From Ceriagrion tenellum (Eukaryota; Arthropoda; Insecta; Odonata; Coenagrionidae), in assembly GCA_963169105.1 (NCBI GenBank), contig OY720632.1, positions 52,919,136 through 52,983,135 on the forward strand: 64,000 nt of DNA. The letters are read 5' to 3'. Position numbers and translations under genes: made by a program. Of the stretch, positions 1 to 10,589 are shown piece by piece. The notes under the pieces were generated by a model. That model saw only the letters and a program-made list of their open reading frames with translations, was not told where the DNA came from and ran no database searches. Within the stretch, counting starts at the first letter, position 1. Every line of letters starts with the position of its first letter.

Positions 1-1065
1 TAGCCGAGTTGAAACTATAATGAAAGAGAACCCGAATGGAGTCATTGTATAATTGACATCTATTTCTTATTGAGTAAATGAAAGATTTAGACGTGATAGT
101 CATTAGTAATTGTCTAAGTTTGAGAACTAAAAATTTGAATCAGTTAATTACCAAACACCAAGAACCTCGTTCGTAGATTGAATGCTTGATATATTACCGA
201 GAATACGTCAGCATTAAATGATTGGAAAACGGAATTTACTATGGAAACCACTATTCAAAGTATCGAATTAATATTGCAGTGAAAATATAAATTCACAAAC
301 AATAATAACATAGTGTATGAATAAGTTAAACATTCTACTCATCTGTTTGAATAGGTATGAAAATATCTGCGTCTTACATTTGCATTACGTTACAGTACCA
401 ATAGCAGTCTCAAGGTTGTTTACGCGCCGGCCATGCTACCAAAAGATTTCGGATTTTGGATTTAATCTCAACCGTAAACACTATTTTGTCTTAAAGTTAG
501 CATGTAAAATTACACCGTTTGACACTGTCTTGAATTACATGAACTCCTAAACCTTCGGTGCATAAATGCACGCGTAGAACTGCTATTTGAAAAAAGAGTG
601 GCACAAGAGCACTCATGTCAGTACAACGCATATTTTAAGGATGTGAAGCAAAAACATTACCGCATAATATCTAGGATACATCTAATATTCTTTGAAGAAC
701 CGATTAAAGGCCACTTTAAATGGTTATTTTATTTAACAAACCAATATATCATAGATTGTACAGGCTAACGCGGAATAATGTACTTATCTGAATTTTATTT
801 GAGCAGGTTCTATTTTCCATTGATTCGTTCGGACAATTGCCCAAGATTTTATACACGGTACAATTCTCCACTTGTAAGAGTTCATGCATTCGTTTGTACG
901 TTAAAATGTACCATGTAAGGATGCCTTAAGAAATAATGACACGATTGGGCAAGTCCATAGCCTCGAATAAAACAGCGGAGAAAGGAAGGTAATGGGCTCG
1001 CCAAATGAAAACGTTATTCGTGAATTCCAATCAGGCTGGACATAGTTGCCCTTTGCCGCACGCCG
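1..1065. other. AT-rich intergenic tract
   Basis: Ordinary AT-rich DNA. The only frame of any length (317-550) has no recognisable domain, no splice context and unremarkable composition, so I do not call a gene. No repeat or palindrome stood out. Confidence 0.6.
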
Positions 1066-1077
1066 CCGAAGATCGGA

Positions 1078-1525
1078 AGACCTCTCTTACTCCAACCCTT
1101 CTTCTGACCTTCCTCCTCAGCACCCCCACACCTCTATCCACTCCCCCCCCCCACACCTCCACTCTCCCCAATCTCCCCATCTTCTCAAAAAAAAGCTTTC
1201 ATTCTCCTCCCTGCCCCCCAAACCCCCCTGTCCCTCCATATTTCCTCCACACCACCCTCCCCCCACTTGGAGTCTCTTCCATAAGAATTTACGACTAACG
1301 AGTCGGGCAACGTGCGTGGCTCTTATGCGCGCGCCTAAACATTGGACGTCGCCCAGTGATAAGTCGGGTGAACAAAAGACTGCTAGGATGAAGTACGGGG
1401 TCGCACGAGTGAGGAGGGGGTATGGTAGAAGAGGAATAGACACAATGGGAAAGGAGGAGGAGAGAAAAGGGTGGTCGGGGGGGGGGAGGAGGTGCGTGGG
1501 TGGAGTGGGGACGGGAGAGGACTAG
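1078..1525. other. GC-rich strand-asymmetric island, pyrimidine to purine
   Basis: The plus strand is almost pure pyrimidine at 1078-1275 (long C and CT runs) and purine-rich at 1385-1525. Between them lies a short CpG-rich core with a run of GCGCGCG near 1330. The frames here translate to Pro/Ser-rich or Gly/Arg-rich low-complexity sequence on both strands, which is what skewed DNA gives by chance. This is the first of about 29 such islands in the window. Confidence 0.6.
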
Positions 1526-1530
1526 AGAAG

Positions 1531-2480
1531 AATCCACGGCAGCGGAGAGCGAGGAAGACGTGAGGGGTATTCGGATTGCCCGCCTCTTGACTTTGAGAAA
1601 TTACGGGGAGGAAAGAAAACGCTCAGCCGAGGACAAATGTTTATAAGCAATTCATATGGACCGGGAAGAGGCATCGCGCTCCTAATCCTGAAAATATGGG
1701 GACCTAAAAATAAAGCATTGGTAATTGCTCGAAAAAACATTTTCATGACTGAATGGCATGATCGAGCTCAGTTTACCTTCCCAGTGCACAGTTGAAAACT
1801 TCGAGTGAGGCTGTACTCTTCTTAACGGGCTTAGATATGCACATGTAGATAGTAACTGGTCAATAGAGCACGTAAAATCTTATAATTTGTAACATATCTT
1901 TACGACCGATTAAAGAGAATAAACTTTTAAGGGTGTGAAAAAATGGAAAATAAACTCGCCCACGGGAATTCCACTCCGTCCTCGATAACCAAAACTTAGA
2001 TATACATTTTACAGCTCCACATTTAGTTGAAAGTATTGACCTCATGGGGTACGTTGTTGCCAAACATATTCATCTGCAGTCCACTCAAGCAATCATAGGC
2101 AATACTGCATTAAATTAAAAAAGTTACTTCAAGAAATAATATTTGCATATTTCACGACTCCATGAAGATCAGATAGCACTGCATAGTATTTAGTTAAAGA
2201 CCTAGCAGCTATTTGCAGCATTAAATCTCCGGCCTTATGGAGATTTAAATAGGAATGTACTTCTGTGAGATTCAATATGGTGAACTAAATTTGGAATGCA
2301 TTATAGTCATTCTATAAGTTTTCCAATGATAATAGATCGCGCGAGAAACCATCCGAATATTATAAATTTCCCCCTAGAAGAGCACAAAATTAGTCTGCTC
2401 TATTATGACCCCATGACTAACTCTTTGGCGTAATGATTTTTTTTCCCACGGCGGGAGATAAAGCGGAGATCGAACCTCGG
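1531..2480. other. AT-rich intergenic tract
   Basis: No supported gene. Near 2440-2490 the minus strand has a sequence resembling the B box and A-tail of a tRNA-derived SINE, but it is too short and imperfect to call. Confidence 0.5.
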
Positions 2481-2484
2481 CCTA

Positions 2485-3120
2485 GTGAAACGGGAGACGC
2501 GATGGGTGGGAGGGGAAGAGAAGGCAAATGAGAAATACGACGACGGCGACGCGGAGAGACGGAAAACTAAAAACGGTCACAGAAAAAAATCGTACGCAAA
2601 GTCTCCCCAATGTACCTGTCTATACTTTTTGGTGAGCCGTAAATTCAAGGCAGGCAGGTACCGATGATTAATGGGACAACGCTTCAGACCTTCCCCGCTC
2701 AGTCCTCGACATCTCCCCCCCCCCAATCGCCTCCTGAACCCCTCTCCGCGTGTATCGTGTGCAGGCGTCGTCCCCCCGGCCGCTGTGTGGGGAGTGAGGT
2801 CCCTCTCCTGACGACCTCCACCTCCCCTTCCACCCCCTGGCTACACACGCGGGCACAGACATGCAGAACAAGCCGAACCCCCTATCGTCCGGCCAATTCC
2901 CTACTCCGCCCTCGGCTCGTACACGCCTACCCTTCATCTCCCAGCGTCTCAAAACGCCTCCTCGTCCTCCTCCATCTTCCAGCTTCTCCTCCACCGTCCA
3001 CCACTCATCCTCTCAGGTACCCAACCTATCACCGTCTCCTCCAAAAGAGACTCTCAACTCATATGAGCTCTCATCGGAATACCTTACTCAACCACCTTTC
3101 GGAGGAAAACTGAACGAGTC
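2485..3120. other. GC-rich strand-asymmetric island, purine to pyrimidine
   Basis: Purine-rich at about 2485-2590, then pyrimidine-rich at about 2690-3060 with C runs and CCTCC repeats. The order is the reverse of the island at 1078. Frames at 2664-3113 and 2668-2994 are Ser/Pro/Thr or Gly/Arg-rich composition artefacts. Confidence 0.55.
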
Positions 3121-3154
3121 TTCGTAAGATCATGCAAAATTAACTTTCTTTTAA

Positions 3155-3552
3155 CACTATAAAAACGGAGGGGGTCATTTTTGACCCTATTTCGATTTTA
3201 GCCGTTCCCCAGTTCTTTAGTTCTGCACGGATCTTACTTTGAATTTGTGACTTTTATCCATTTAAGGTGGTCTTTTATATCCAACAATTTCGTGGGATTA
3301 TTCTTGAAACTTTGGCACCTGTGCGCCGCTTAACCAAGAAGGACGGGAAGGGGTCGATTTGACCCCATCTTTTTTTTGCAGAACAACGTTTAAATTTGTG
3401 TATTGTCTTGTATTTACTCATTTTGGCTGTATTTTATAATTTTAAACAATAACTGAATGAATTTTTCTCTAAAAACCAAATTTATATCAAGTGGTCATTC
3501 TTGACCCCCTACCGTCCTTCCAGGTAGTAAGCAAAGTCCCGTCCTTCTAGTG
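3155..3552. mobile_element. Short non-autonomous piggyBac-type element (MITE)
   Basis: The 398-bp element is flanked on both sides by TTAA (3151-3154 and 3553-3556), the target site piggyBac elements duplicate. The left end begins CACTATAAAAACGG and the right end, read inward on the minus strand, begins CACTAGAAGGACGGGAC, so the termini are imperfect inverted repeats. GAAGGACGG recurs internally near 3340 and near 3515. Three interrupted palindromes of the type GGGGTC-N5-GACCC sit near 3171, 3351 and 3492. No transposase is encoded, so it would need one in trans. The right end carries an extra subterminal copy of the repeat, giving the left/right asymmetry known for piggyBac ends. The family name rests on TTAA plus terminal pattern, not on a database match. 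Confidence 0.8.
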
Positions 3553-3556
3553 TTAA

Positions 3557-3876
3557 TGTGATTCGGGGTGTACCACTTATAAACTTAAGTACCGACTGAA
3601 AAATTACGTCTGTAAGAGAGTAAGGATATAGAAAGAGGGAAATTTTTTTATTTCGTTTGCATCCAAGTAGATAACTCAAACTATTCCATACCACTGATCG
3701 TGAACTGGGACAGGCTGTAGGAGGAAAATAGAAAATTCTGAAAACTTAATTAGGTCCACTGAAAATAACCCAACAAATTATATCGAGATGCAAGTAATTA
3801 TTTAACGAGTTCATTCACTCTTTTAACAATGCTCTAGTTCCCTAATTGAAAAGACAACTTCACCATTGACTCCAAA
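3557..3876. other. AT-rich intergenic DNA
   Basis: Lies between the piggyBac-type element and the hammerhead-bearing remnant. I see nothing specific; the minus-strand frame at 3509-3694 overlaps the MITE end and is not a gene. Confidence 0.5.
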
Positions 3877-4057
3877 CAGGAGATATTATAACAGAAACAA
3901 CAATTGCACATTTTCACAGGATATTTTAATGAGTACGATGCGTTTCAGCTCACATAGCCATCATCAGGTACACAGAGTCATCATTAGTTATACCATCAGG
4001 AAAAGTGCAATTGTTGCTTCTGTTATAATGTGACAAGCTTCCACGATATCTCGCCTG
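3877..4057 (-). mobile_element. Penelope-like or retrozyme-like remnant with inverted arms
   Basis: Two arms face each other. 3885-3915 and 4000-4029 are complementary over about 30 bp with one mismatch and one single-base gap. An outer pair continues the symmetry (CAGGAGATAT at 3877-3886 against its complement at 4046-4057), offset because the right arm carries about 18 extra bases. The 84-bp spacer holds a hammerhead-type motif on the minus strand. Penelope-like retroelements are known to carry hammerhead ribozymes in their terminal repeats, and those repeats can lie in inverted orientation. I see no reverse transcriptase nearby, so this would be a small non-autonomous derivative or two repeat remnants tail to tail. 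A simple hairpin MITE that captured the motif is the alternative. Confidence 0.55.
3931..3974 (-). ncRNA. Type-I hammerhead ribozyme motif
   Basis: On the minus strand the conserved core CUGAUGA (3967-3961) is followed by a 4-bp stem II (GGCU/AGCU with one G-U pair, after an extra U), then GAAA (3946-3943), then CGCAUC with the expected cleavage point between 3937 and 3936. Stem I is GUAC (3971-3968) against GUAC (3936-3933), continued by two more pairs after one mismatch. Stem III is minimal, as in Penelope-like hammerheads, and is damaged here: the expected ACGCGU is ACGCAU. All invariant core bases I can check are present. Folding is by eye. Activity of this copy as a monomer is doubtful. 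Confidence 0.65.
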
Positions 4058-4059
4058 AA

Positions 4060-5740
4060 TATATTGAAAGCATACCCAATGGTAGACAAAATATATACTA
4101 AATAATGCACAAATGAAATATAAACTGCTTTCGCTTATCAAACTTAAGATTTCTACCCGTACCATTTACCTGAAGATAATGTAAATGCACATCTAAACCT
4201 GGTTCGTTTTTTAATAAATCTAGTGGTTTTAGTAAAAGTTGTCCTCTTTATTTTTACTCATAATATGAAAGGAACTTACAATGTTTAAAGCCACTGTACC
4301 ACGAATTCTAGCCAAAAAACAAAAGACCAATGAGCAATACTTAGAAACTGCGACTTTCAATGTAAATCTACCAACTTCCTCGGTCTCTTGAATAAAAAAC
4401 AGCTTCCTCCCTACTGATTTCTTCCCGTGTCCCACGAACAATCTTTTTTATCCGTACCCAAGGAATCAAAAATCTACCAGACGCCCACATTCCAATCCCC
4501 TAATACGCCCATCTACGTCCCTCGGTAAATATAATCGCTCTCCACTGATCTCAACGACTAGGAACGCCAAATCGTCAAAACTAGTGTATTTGTCGGTCGT
4601 TCGCCATCGCCTACTGGCCTGAGAGTGAACCTGGGGCCCTCTAACGCTAGACCTCCATCTCTTTACGCCCCTTAAATAGGGGCTCTGAAGAGATTTTCCA
4701 GCTTTGCTGCTTAGACCGGAGTAAATAATGTTTTAAACCCAAAGAATGTGCGCCGCTTTAGTTTCAACAAATAATTGATTGCCGTATAAATACTCCCTCA
4801 ACGTTAATATATTCAATACATTCTTCGAGGTGAGAGAGTAGGCTTTGAAGTTGCGAATCCTATGTAAACTTTAGGAAACGAATCGTTTAGAAAATTAGAA
4901 AACTGTACAATGAAAAGAAGATCATGGATCATCCAATGAAGGTTCACAGCCATCATGAACAACGGTACGAAACTGAAGCGATTGACTTAACTACCGAGTA
5001 CCATAATAATGGAACTAATATTATTAAATTAAATATATCTTCGAGGATGCAATGTCCTTTCTCACTCTTTTATTTAATTATGCGTGGCACACGACTAAAA
5101 GCGATTGTTACAAGCAATTGTGTTTACAATTTTATTACTCTGGATTCTATAATCCTTAAGATGATTCCAAAATGAGGCGAGTTTCTATTTTGAAGAAATA
5201 AACTCTAAGTACAATTAACTTGAGAAAATACAATGTATCAATCCACGGACCAATCTAAATTTCATTTAAAAAATTTATCTACCTTGAGTACACTTCAGTG
5301 GATAATATTGCTTATAAAAATGGCCAATCATGGCCACGAATTATATGAAATATGAGTGGCATTTATGAGCTTTGTCTCCAAACAGTACTTGTTTGTGCTG
5401 TTTTAGCTATAGCATCGTAAAAAGGGACCAGGTGCATAATGGAATCCACAAGTGAGACTCTCAGTTAATTCACAATTAATCAGTATGTAATAAATTCACT
5501 ATTAAGGTAAAGAGGTAAATGCCACAGCCTCGATGACTGAAGAATGCACTACTGTGGGGAAAACTCGACTCAAAGTATTTGTTTTCCTATTCCTTTCCCA
5601 GTATCATCTCTCTCCACTCGTCCTATTCTCCCGTATCTGCCGCCCTGTGAGCTGAATAAACCGGACGGCTGAAAAAGAAAAATGGCGCACAGGGTGTCGC
5701 TCGGGTGAGCTCCCAAGGCCGCACGAGGGATGAGAGTGAA
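4060..5740. other. AT-rich intergenic tract
   Basis: Frames at 4229-4441 (minus) and 4924-5175 (plus) have ordinary AT-driven composition and no motif I recognise. A slightly GC-richer patch near 4580-4700 has no clear structure. Confidence 0.5.
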
Positions 5741-5744
5741 GGCA

Positions 5745-5900
5745 AGGGCCCCAAAAAAAGCAGACAACGGGGGAGGAGAGAGGGGATTTCAGGGTGAAGG
5801 TGAAGAGCGGTGGTCTCTGGAATGGGGATGGGTGTACTGCCGGAGGTGGAGCAGGGTGGCCACAGGAGTGAAGAAATGAACATGATGAAGGTCAGTGTCT
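5745..5900. other. Small purine-rich island
   Basis: The plus strand is dominated by G and A runs (GGGGGAGGAGAGAGGGG near 5769). The overlapping minus-strand frame at 5623-5931 is Ser/Pro/Leu-rich and I regard it as a composition artefact. Confidence 0.5.
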
Positions 5901-7495
5901 TATAAGTGAGAGTGCTACTGAATCCTAGCAAAAGGAAAAACGGATACGAGTGGGAACATTGGGAGGTTCATGATCTTCGAAGAGAAGTGGATAAGGAACA
6001 ATGATTAGATTCTGACGACAGCGCAATGGAAAGAGATGAGTTTGTACGGGCACGAAAATTATTGACGAGTACGCAGTGGTATTTTCTGGCGTCACATTAT
6101 CGTCGCTCATTCGTCATATAAAAAATATTATGCCCTGAAAATGACTTCCATTCATAACCATCGTCTGATCTTCCATTACAGATTTGATAGGTTCTATACA
6201 AAGTCTACTTCGGATTATTTGAGGCTGTCGTGCAACGATGCGTTAGGGAAGGGGATAGGGAAAGGGGAAAGGGAAGAGGATATTCGAGATGTATGTATGT
6301 ATAGGCTTATAACGCTCTACGGCGTCTTCGGATTTCAAATCTCCAGTTTTCTTGGTCATTCAACAGCTCATCTTCAAGACCTCTCTTCGAGATACTTAGA
6401 AAAATTCCAGCTGATCAACACAGAGTCACACCGTTTGATTAAACCAATACCACACTGAATATTTTGTTCCTTAAATAGTGCAATCAAAATGTAACTGAAT
6501 CTATATTTCCACCCCATTAGAAGAGTGGATCAAGGCCAGGGACTTGCGTAATGTGCTAATCTCCCTTCTCTGGCATCCGACTCATCAATGGACCATGAGC
6601 AGATTCACCTTTTACTTTGGACGCATATACCAAAGAAGAGACCAAAAGAAGAACTTGAAGTCAACCAAGAAAAGCCTGCTCTCAAGGCTCAATAAAAGGA
6701 GTGGTACGTAGAAATTACAGCAATAATAAATCTGTGGCATACATGCATTTTATAAACAAGAATATTTATTGATTCCATAACAGATCACTTGAAAATCTTT
6801 AGGAAATATTTTTCCCTTGTAAAACCGAAGACGTTTTCCTCAATGCCTAACTGTTTCAAGGTCTTCGCAGGGTATTTTAGCTGTGGTGGCAATGAACTTG
6901 ACGCATTTTCTGAGCCTGGCCAGCTTCTTTACACAAAATGCCTCTCCAATTGATGGATGATACACTTTTACGTCAGGGAAAGAAATCCTAAGTGTCGTAA
7001 AAAAAAACCGGAGAGGCTCTCAGTCACCTGGTTGAATGACAGAACGTTTACTAAAATTCGTGGAACTTTGAAATAAAGCGAGGATGGAATTGCTAGCCAC
7101 CTTGGTACGTTTCCGTGAGCCTTCAAAACAAGGAAGTGAAAAAGGTGCAATGGCATCCCACCGCCAAGCCAATGGGAAGATGACCTTTTTTTTCGCAACC
7201 GCGGTCCTTTACAACCTTCGGAAGACTCCCCGTCAAAAGCTGTCAACTGCGAGGTGTACGTAAGGTCGGCGTCCTTCGGGTGAAAAAAATGCGACACTCA
7301 AAAGACTCGAGTGGACCTTAGCTGCAATAGACGACAGGTAAAAAAGAAACGGTAAAGTGAGCCGAGGATATAGCGGGATCCCGAGGACCACCGCCATGCA
7401 GTGAAAATCTTACACTCCTGGTTCCAACGGAAAAAATGACATCGCCCGCCCCTCATAGCACTGCTTGCCAGCTGAGCAAAAATTTTGGGATTGGG
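5901..7495. other. Intergenic tract, no supported gene
   Basis: Contains short frames at 5925-6110, 6141-6458 and 6968-7297. None shows a domain, a signal sequence or flanking splice sites that I trust. A short purine-rich run (GGGGATAGGGAAAGGGG) lies near 6250. Confidence 0.45.
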
Positions 7496-7499
7496 ATAG

Positions 7500-7620
7500 C
7501 CGACGACGTCTAAGCCCCTCCTCTCCTGATTTTCTCTCCCTCCCTCTCACACGCCGCCCCGTTCCCCCCTCGAACCATCCATTCCCCCTCCCTCAAGACA
7601 CCTCCACCAGACGAAGGACG
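7500..7620. other. Pyrimidine-rich island
   Basis: A compact stretch of CCCTCC and CTCTCC runs on the plus strand. It is followed directly by a balanced GC-moderate block. Confidence 0.5.
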
Positions 7621-7629
7621 GAAGGAATA

Positions 7630-7830
7630 ACCTCGTAACTCAGGCAGCGCTCAGACGACGTTGCCAAGTTGTATTTTAATGAAATCGGGGTCTCTTATGT
7701 GCCCGTGAACATAATAATATAATAAGATGGAGATCCAGTAATTTGCGGCATTTGTGACTGATCGATTTTACGCTCCCTATCAGTGAGGGAATTTATTGAC
7801 CAGGTGTTGCGGGGCTGATTCTTGGGCATG
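7630..7830. promoter_or_regulatory. Candidate conserved non-coding block
   Basis: GC-moderate, strand-balanced DNA with a CAGGCAGCGCTC patch, TGATCGATTTTACG near 7758, a TTTATTG-type site near 7792 and a CAGGTG E-box near 7800. Dense homeodomain- and E-box-like words are typical of enhancers, but single motif matches are weak. The call is inference from composition and needs conservation data. Confidence 0.25.
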
Positions 7831-9190
7831 ATAATGAATGCTAAGGGAGAAAAACAAGACGGAAACAAGAAACCTTCAATTTTAATTTAATGCGGAACTC
7901 AAAAAAAAATTCTATTAAAAAATCTATGTTTCTTAAACAATGGTAGTTTAGTTCCTCCTTCCGAGCGAGTTTTAATATAAATATTCACGATCCTAATTTT
8001 CCATAAGTTTTGAGAGAACAATACTGTTAAAAAGCAGAATTCCTGCAATAAATGCTAGCGATATCAGGATTTTACTCCGCTGTTTTCACGTTTATATTCA
8101 ATGCGGCATATCAAAATCGAGATAATTTCATGCGGAGACTATCCTTTTTCATTATATTTTCGTGCACTAATTACATCATCTCGTCATATCTTTGAAAATT
8201 ACCATCACGATATATCAATGATCTGATCAAACAAACGCCGTGCTTTCTTGGCTTCTCGATACCTCAATAATATTGTGAACATAGCTGTTAATGTGAGACA
8301 TTAACATAGGAAGTACTGCAAAGCTAAAACATCAGCAAAATCGGCCTCCCGGAAATAATTAACGGAATTAAAAAGTAAATACAAGGTTAAAGTTTGCAGG
8401 ATAAATCGAAGGCAATAACTCAACGGTAACGTCGCTAAAATTCAATCTAGTTGAAGGGGCAATCAGAAAATTAGAAGAGCAAACATCCTTGTCAACTTTT
8501 TTCAAGGTATGCAAACAACATGCTCTCACAATAACATCGCTACACTACCTTAGCTATACAAAAATCCAATGCAGTCTACTCATATTTCTTTTCGCGGCAG
8601 AGAGATTCACCCGAAATCCATTATCTCCAAGTAATCACCAGATACCGATCCAATTTCCACCCGAATTTATAAATAATTAGCGTCAAAAACAACACCTAAC
8701 TTGAAAATGATATTTGAAAAATCTCTGACAGAACATCTTGTCTCTTACGAATGGAAAATCGCGAACGCTACGCTTATTTTAGTGCAGTGCTACTGAGTTG
8801 TAGAAGGAATTAGGGCGAGAACCGCTGACTACTTGAAAAAAAACAGGCTAAATCATTTACGCAATTTTGAGGTAGACAATTTTTTTACTTACATATTTTG
8901 CTAGAGCCAAACTATTACGATCACGGGTAGTAGAAATGATTACAGGCATAACATAGAAAAATAGATTGCAGAAACGATACTTTTAATTTTCATTTCTTTC
9001 CACGCACTATGAGGGACCATAGTAGTTAGGATAAAACAGTTCTCTCCGACTGCGACCCTTAATAGGTTGGGTAGACTCTGTATTTTTGGCTAGTAAAAAT
9101 CCATCACCATTAACAAATGACCCCGCTTGAAAATTCCGGTGTGATTTTGTTTTCTGCATGGTTTAGTATCCAGTATTATTTATCAATAGC
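7831..9190. other. AT-rich intergenic tract
   Basis: No supported gene. A small perfect hairpin, GTTAATGT and ACATTAAC separated by three bases, occurs near 8286. The frame at 8489-8680 has no recognisable content. Confidence 0.5.
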
Positions 9191-9354
9191 CTCAATATTA
9201 CAACCAGTAGTATTTTACGACTGTAATTCATGTTCGTCTACGTGGCACTCTCCTAGTTTATGGTCTGACCGCGCATTCTTTTTCTGACTGCTTTTTGTTC
9301 TGCGCCTAGCGGCCCGAGGAACGTGCGAGGCTCTGAGTTGTACTGCTAGACTGT

Positions 9355-9432
9355 TGCACGCCTGGAGTGGAATCGTCGGAGCCACACATCCTGGTGGTGG
9401 CTTGCACGGTATTCGTAGATGCAGATGAAGAG
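9355..9432 (+). repeat. Orphan 3' end of a LINE related to the one at 26 kb
   Basis: The order of words matches the last 80 bases of the LINE at 23.8-26.1 kb: a GCACGCCTGG start, an interrupted CCACACA segment, GGTGGCTTGCACGGTAT, and a TAGATGCAGATG tail where the longer copy has TAGATGTAGATA. Such TAGATG-type tails end several arthropod non-LTR retrotransposons. The DNA upstream (9200-9350) does not resemble the 3' region of the 26-kb copy, so this is either a heavily 5'-truncated insertion of a related family or a SINE that borrowed a LINE tail. Confidence 0.6.
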
Positions 9433-10065
9433 ATAAGTCTTTCACCATGATTTACTGACGCAAAGGTCCATTTAGGAACTATAGGAGTACAAATCTTATA
9501 ACTTATATTGCCCGGTATTACACATCAACCAATGCAGAGCAATTTTTTTTACTGAACTCCAAAACTCGATACTTTTCATTAATGCATTAGTCTCTAGAAA
9601 TTTCCGTGTCGAGAGGAATGGTCAATGAAATGCGGTGGCTCGATAGTAGATTTGCTCGGCTAGTCAAATAGAAATAAAGGAGAGGGAGAAAAACCTCAGG
9701 TTTTCGTTTAACAAGCACGTGCAGCCCGTTTACATTTCTAAAAGCGTCACAGAACAAAAGGCCATATGAAGCGTGTTGGTGTACTCAGTGAGAGACCGTG
9801 ACTCATTTTACATGCCTCAATAAGTTTCCCTTGCTGCATTCTTTATTGCGCTATTTGATAAAACCGCATATGGAACTCCTTCACGAGTATGCTTTGCGAA
9901 GTGAGTATCCTTAGCGATGAGCCAAGGACAGTGGACGCGCCTAAAAAAACGAACGCCACCACTGACCGTGACCCAGAAAAATGTAAACTGCCTTATGTCA
10001 TAGAGAGTGGGTATGGGTTTCATAGACAGTTTCTAAGCCAATGACTTACAGATCAGGAAACGGAG
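9433..10065. other. Intergenic tract
   Basis: No gene seen. The minus-strand frames at 9215-9448 and 9817-10023 are the complement of the LINE tail and ordinary DNA, respectively. Confidence 0.45.
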
Positions 10066-10069
10066 GAAA

Positions 10070-10506
10070 AAAGCGTGAAAAAGAGAAAGGCGAAAGAAGG
10101 CAGGTTTTTCGACAAAAAATCGTCGGCGAAACGGGAGAAAGCGAGGGAGAGGGGGCGGGTAGGATTGCGTGACAATAGACACCGCCTCACAAGCACACTT
10201 CCTCTCTGCTTTTTACAATCCCGGCGTTCTACGCATTTCCCCGTGCCGCAAATATGGAAACATGGCCAAACAAACACTACTCCACCCAAAACCTCAATTT
10301 CTACGCTTCCAACCTCCTCATTCTTCTAATATGGCGTCGGCACAACTACGCTCGCGAGCAAGTCGAGACTCAGTTAGTCGGCCCAGGACGTCAAGTCCGC
10401 ACGCTCCTAAGAATCTTCGGTGCAAAGAAAAGTTTCAGTTCGTTGCTAGTGCAAAAATCTTAAATCGCTTAAGTGGTTGGAAGTTGTGGGCAACGTAGTC
10501 ACAGTG
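10070..10506 (+). promoter_or_regulatory. Candidate promoter and 5' untranslated region
   Basis: A purine-rich stretch (10070-10160) leads into balanced, CpG-containing DNA. AATATGGCGTCGG at 10328-10340 fits the YY1/Pleiohomeotic consensus (AANATGGCG). TCAGTT, the arthropod initiator word, occurs near 10370 and again near 10436. The candidate coding exon and its GTGAGT donor follow. There is no TATA box at a convincing distance. The overlapping frame at 10169-10498 is Ser/Arg-rich and unrecognised, and I treat it as untranslated. The combination of elements is suggestive; each alone is weak. Confidence 0.4.
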
Positions 10507-10584
10507 ATGCTAGAGAGCGGAAGAATAATTTCAGATCAAGTGACCAGACTGGACGGCAACTTCTTTCGCCGTATGGAGTCACAG
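10507..10584 (+). CDS. Possible first coding exon, unknown protein
   Basis: An ATG at 10507 opens 26 codons (begins MLESGRIISD, ends FFRRMESQ) that run in phase 0 into ACAG followed by GTGAGT at 10585, a consensus splice donor. The frame is open upstream to a stop near 10452, so an earlier non-ATG start is possible but not needed. The peptide is mixed and hydrophilic, not low-complexity, unlike most frames in this window. I do not recognise it. The next exon is not identified; intron 1 would extend to the right, perhaps beyond the window. Alternatively the whole exon is untranslated, or the donor is chance. Confidence 0.3.
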
Positions 10585-10589
10585 GTGAG

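Noticed and set aside
2440..2490. tRNA-derived SINE remnant on the minus strand (B-box-like GGTTCGATCTCC followed by an A run)
   Set aside because: Two mismatches to the B box, an imperfect T stem and no A box; too short to support.
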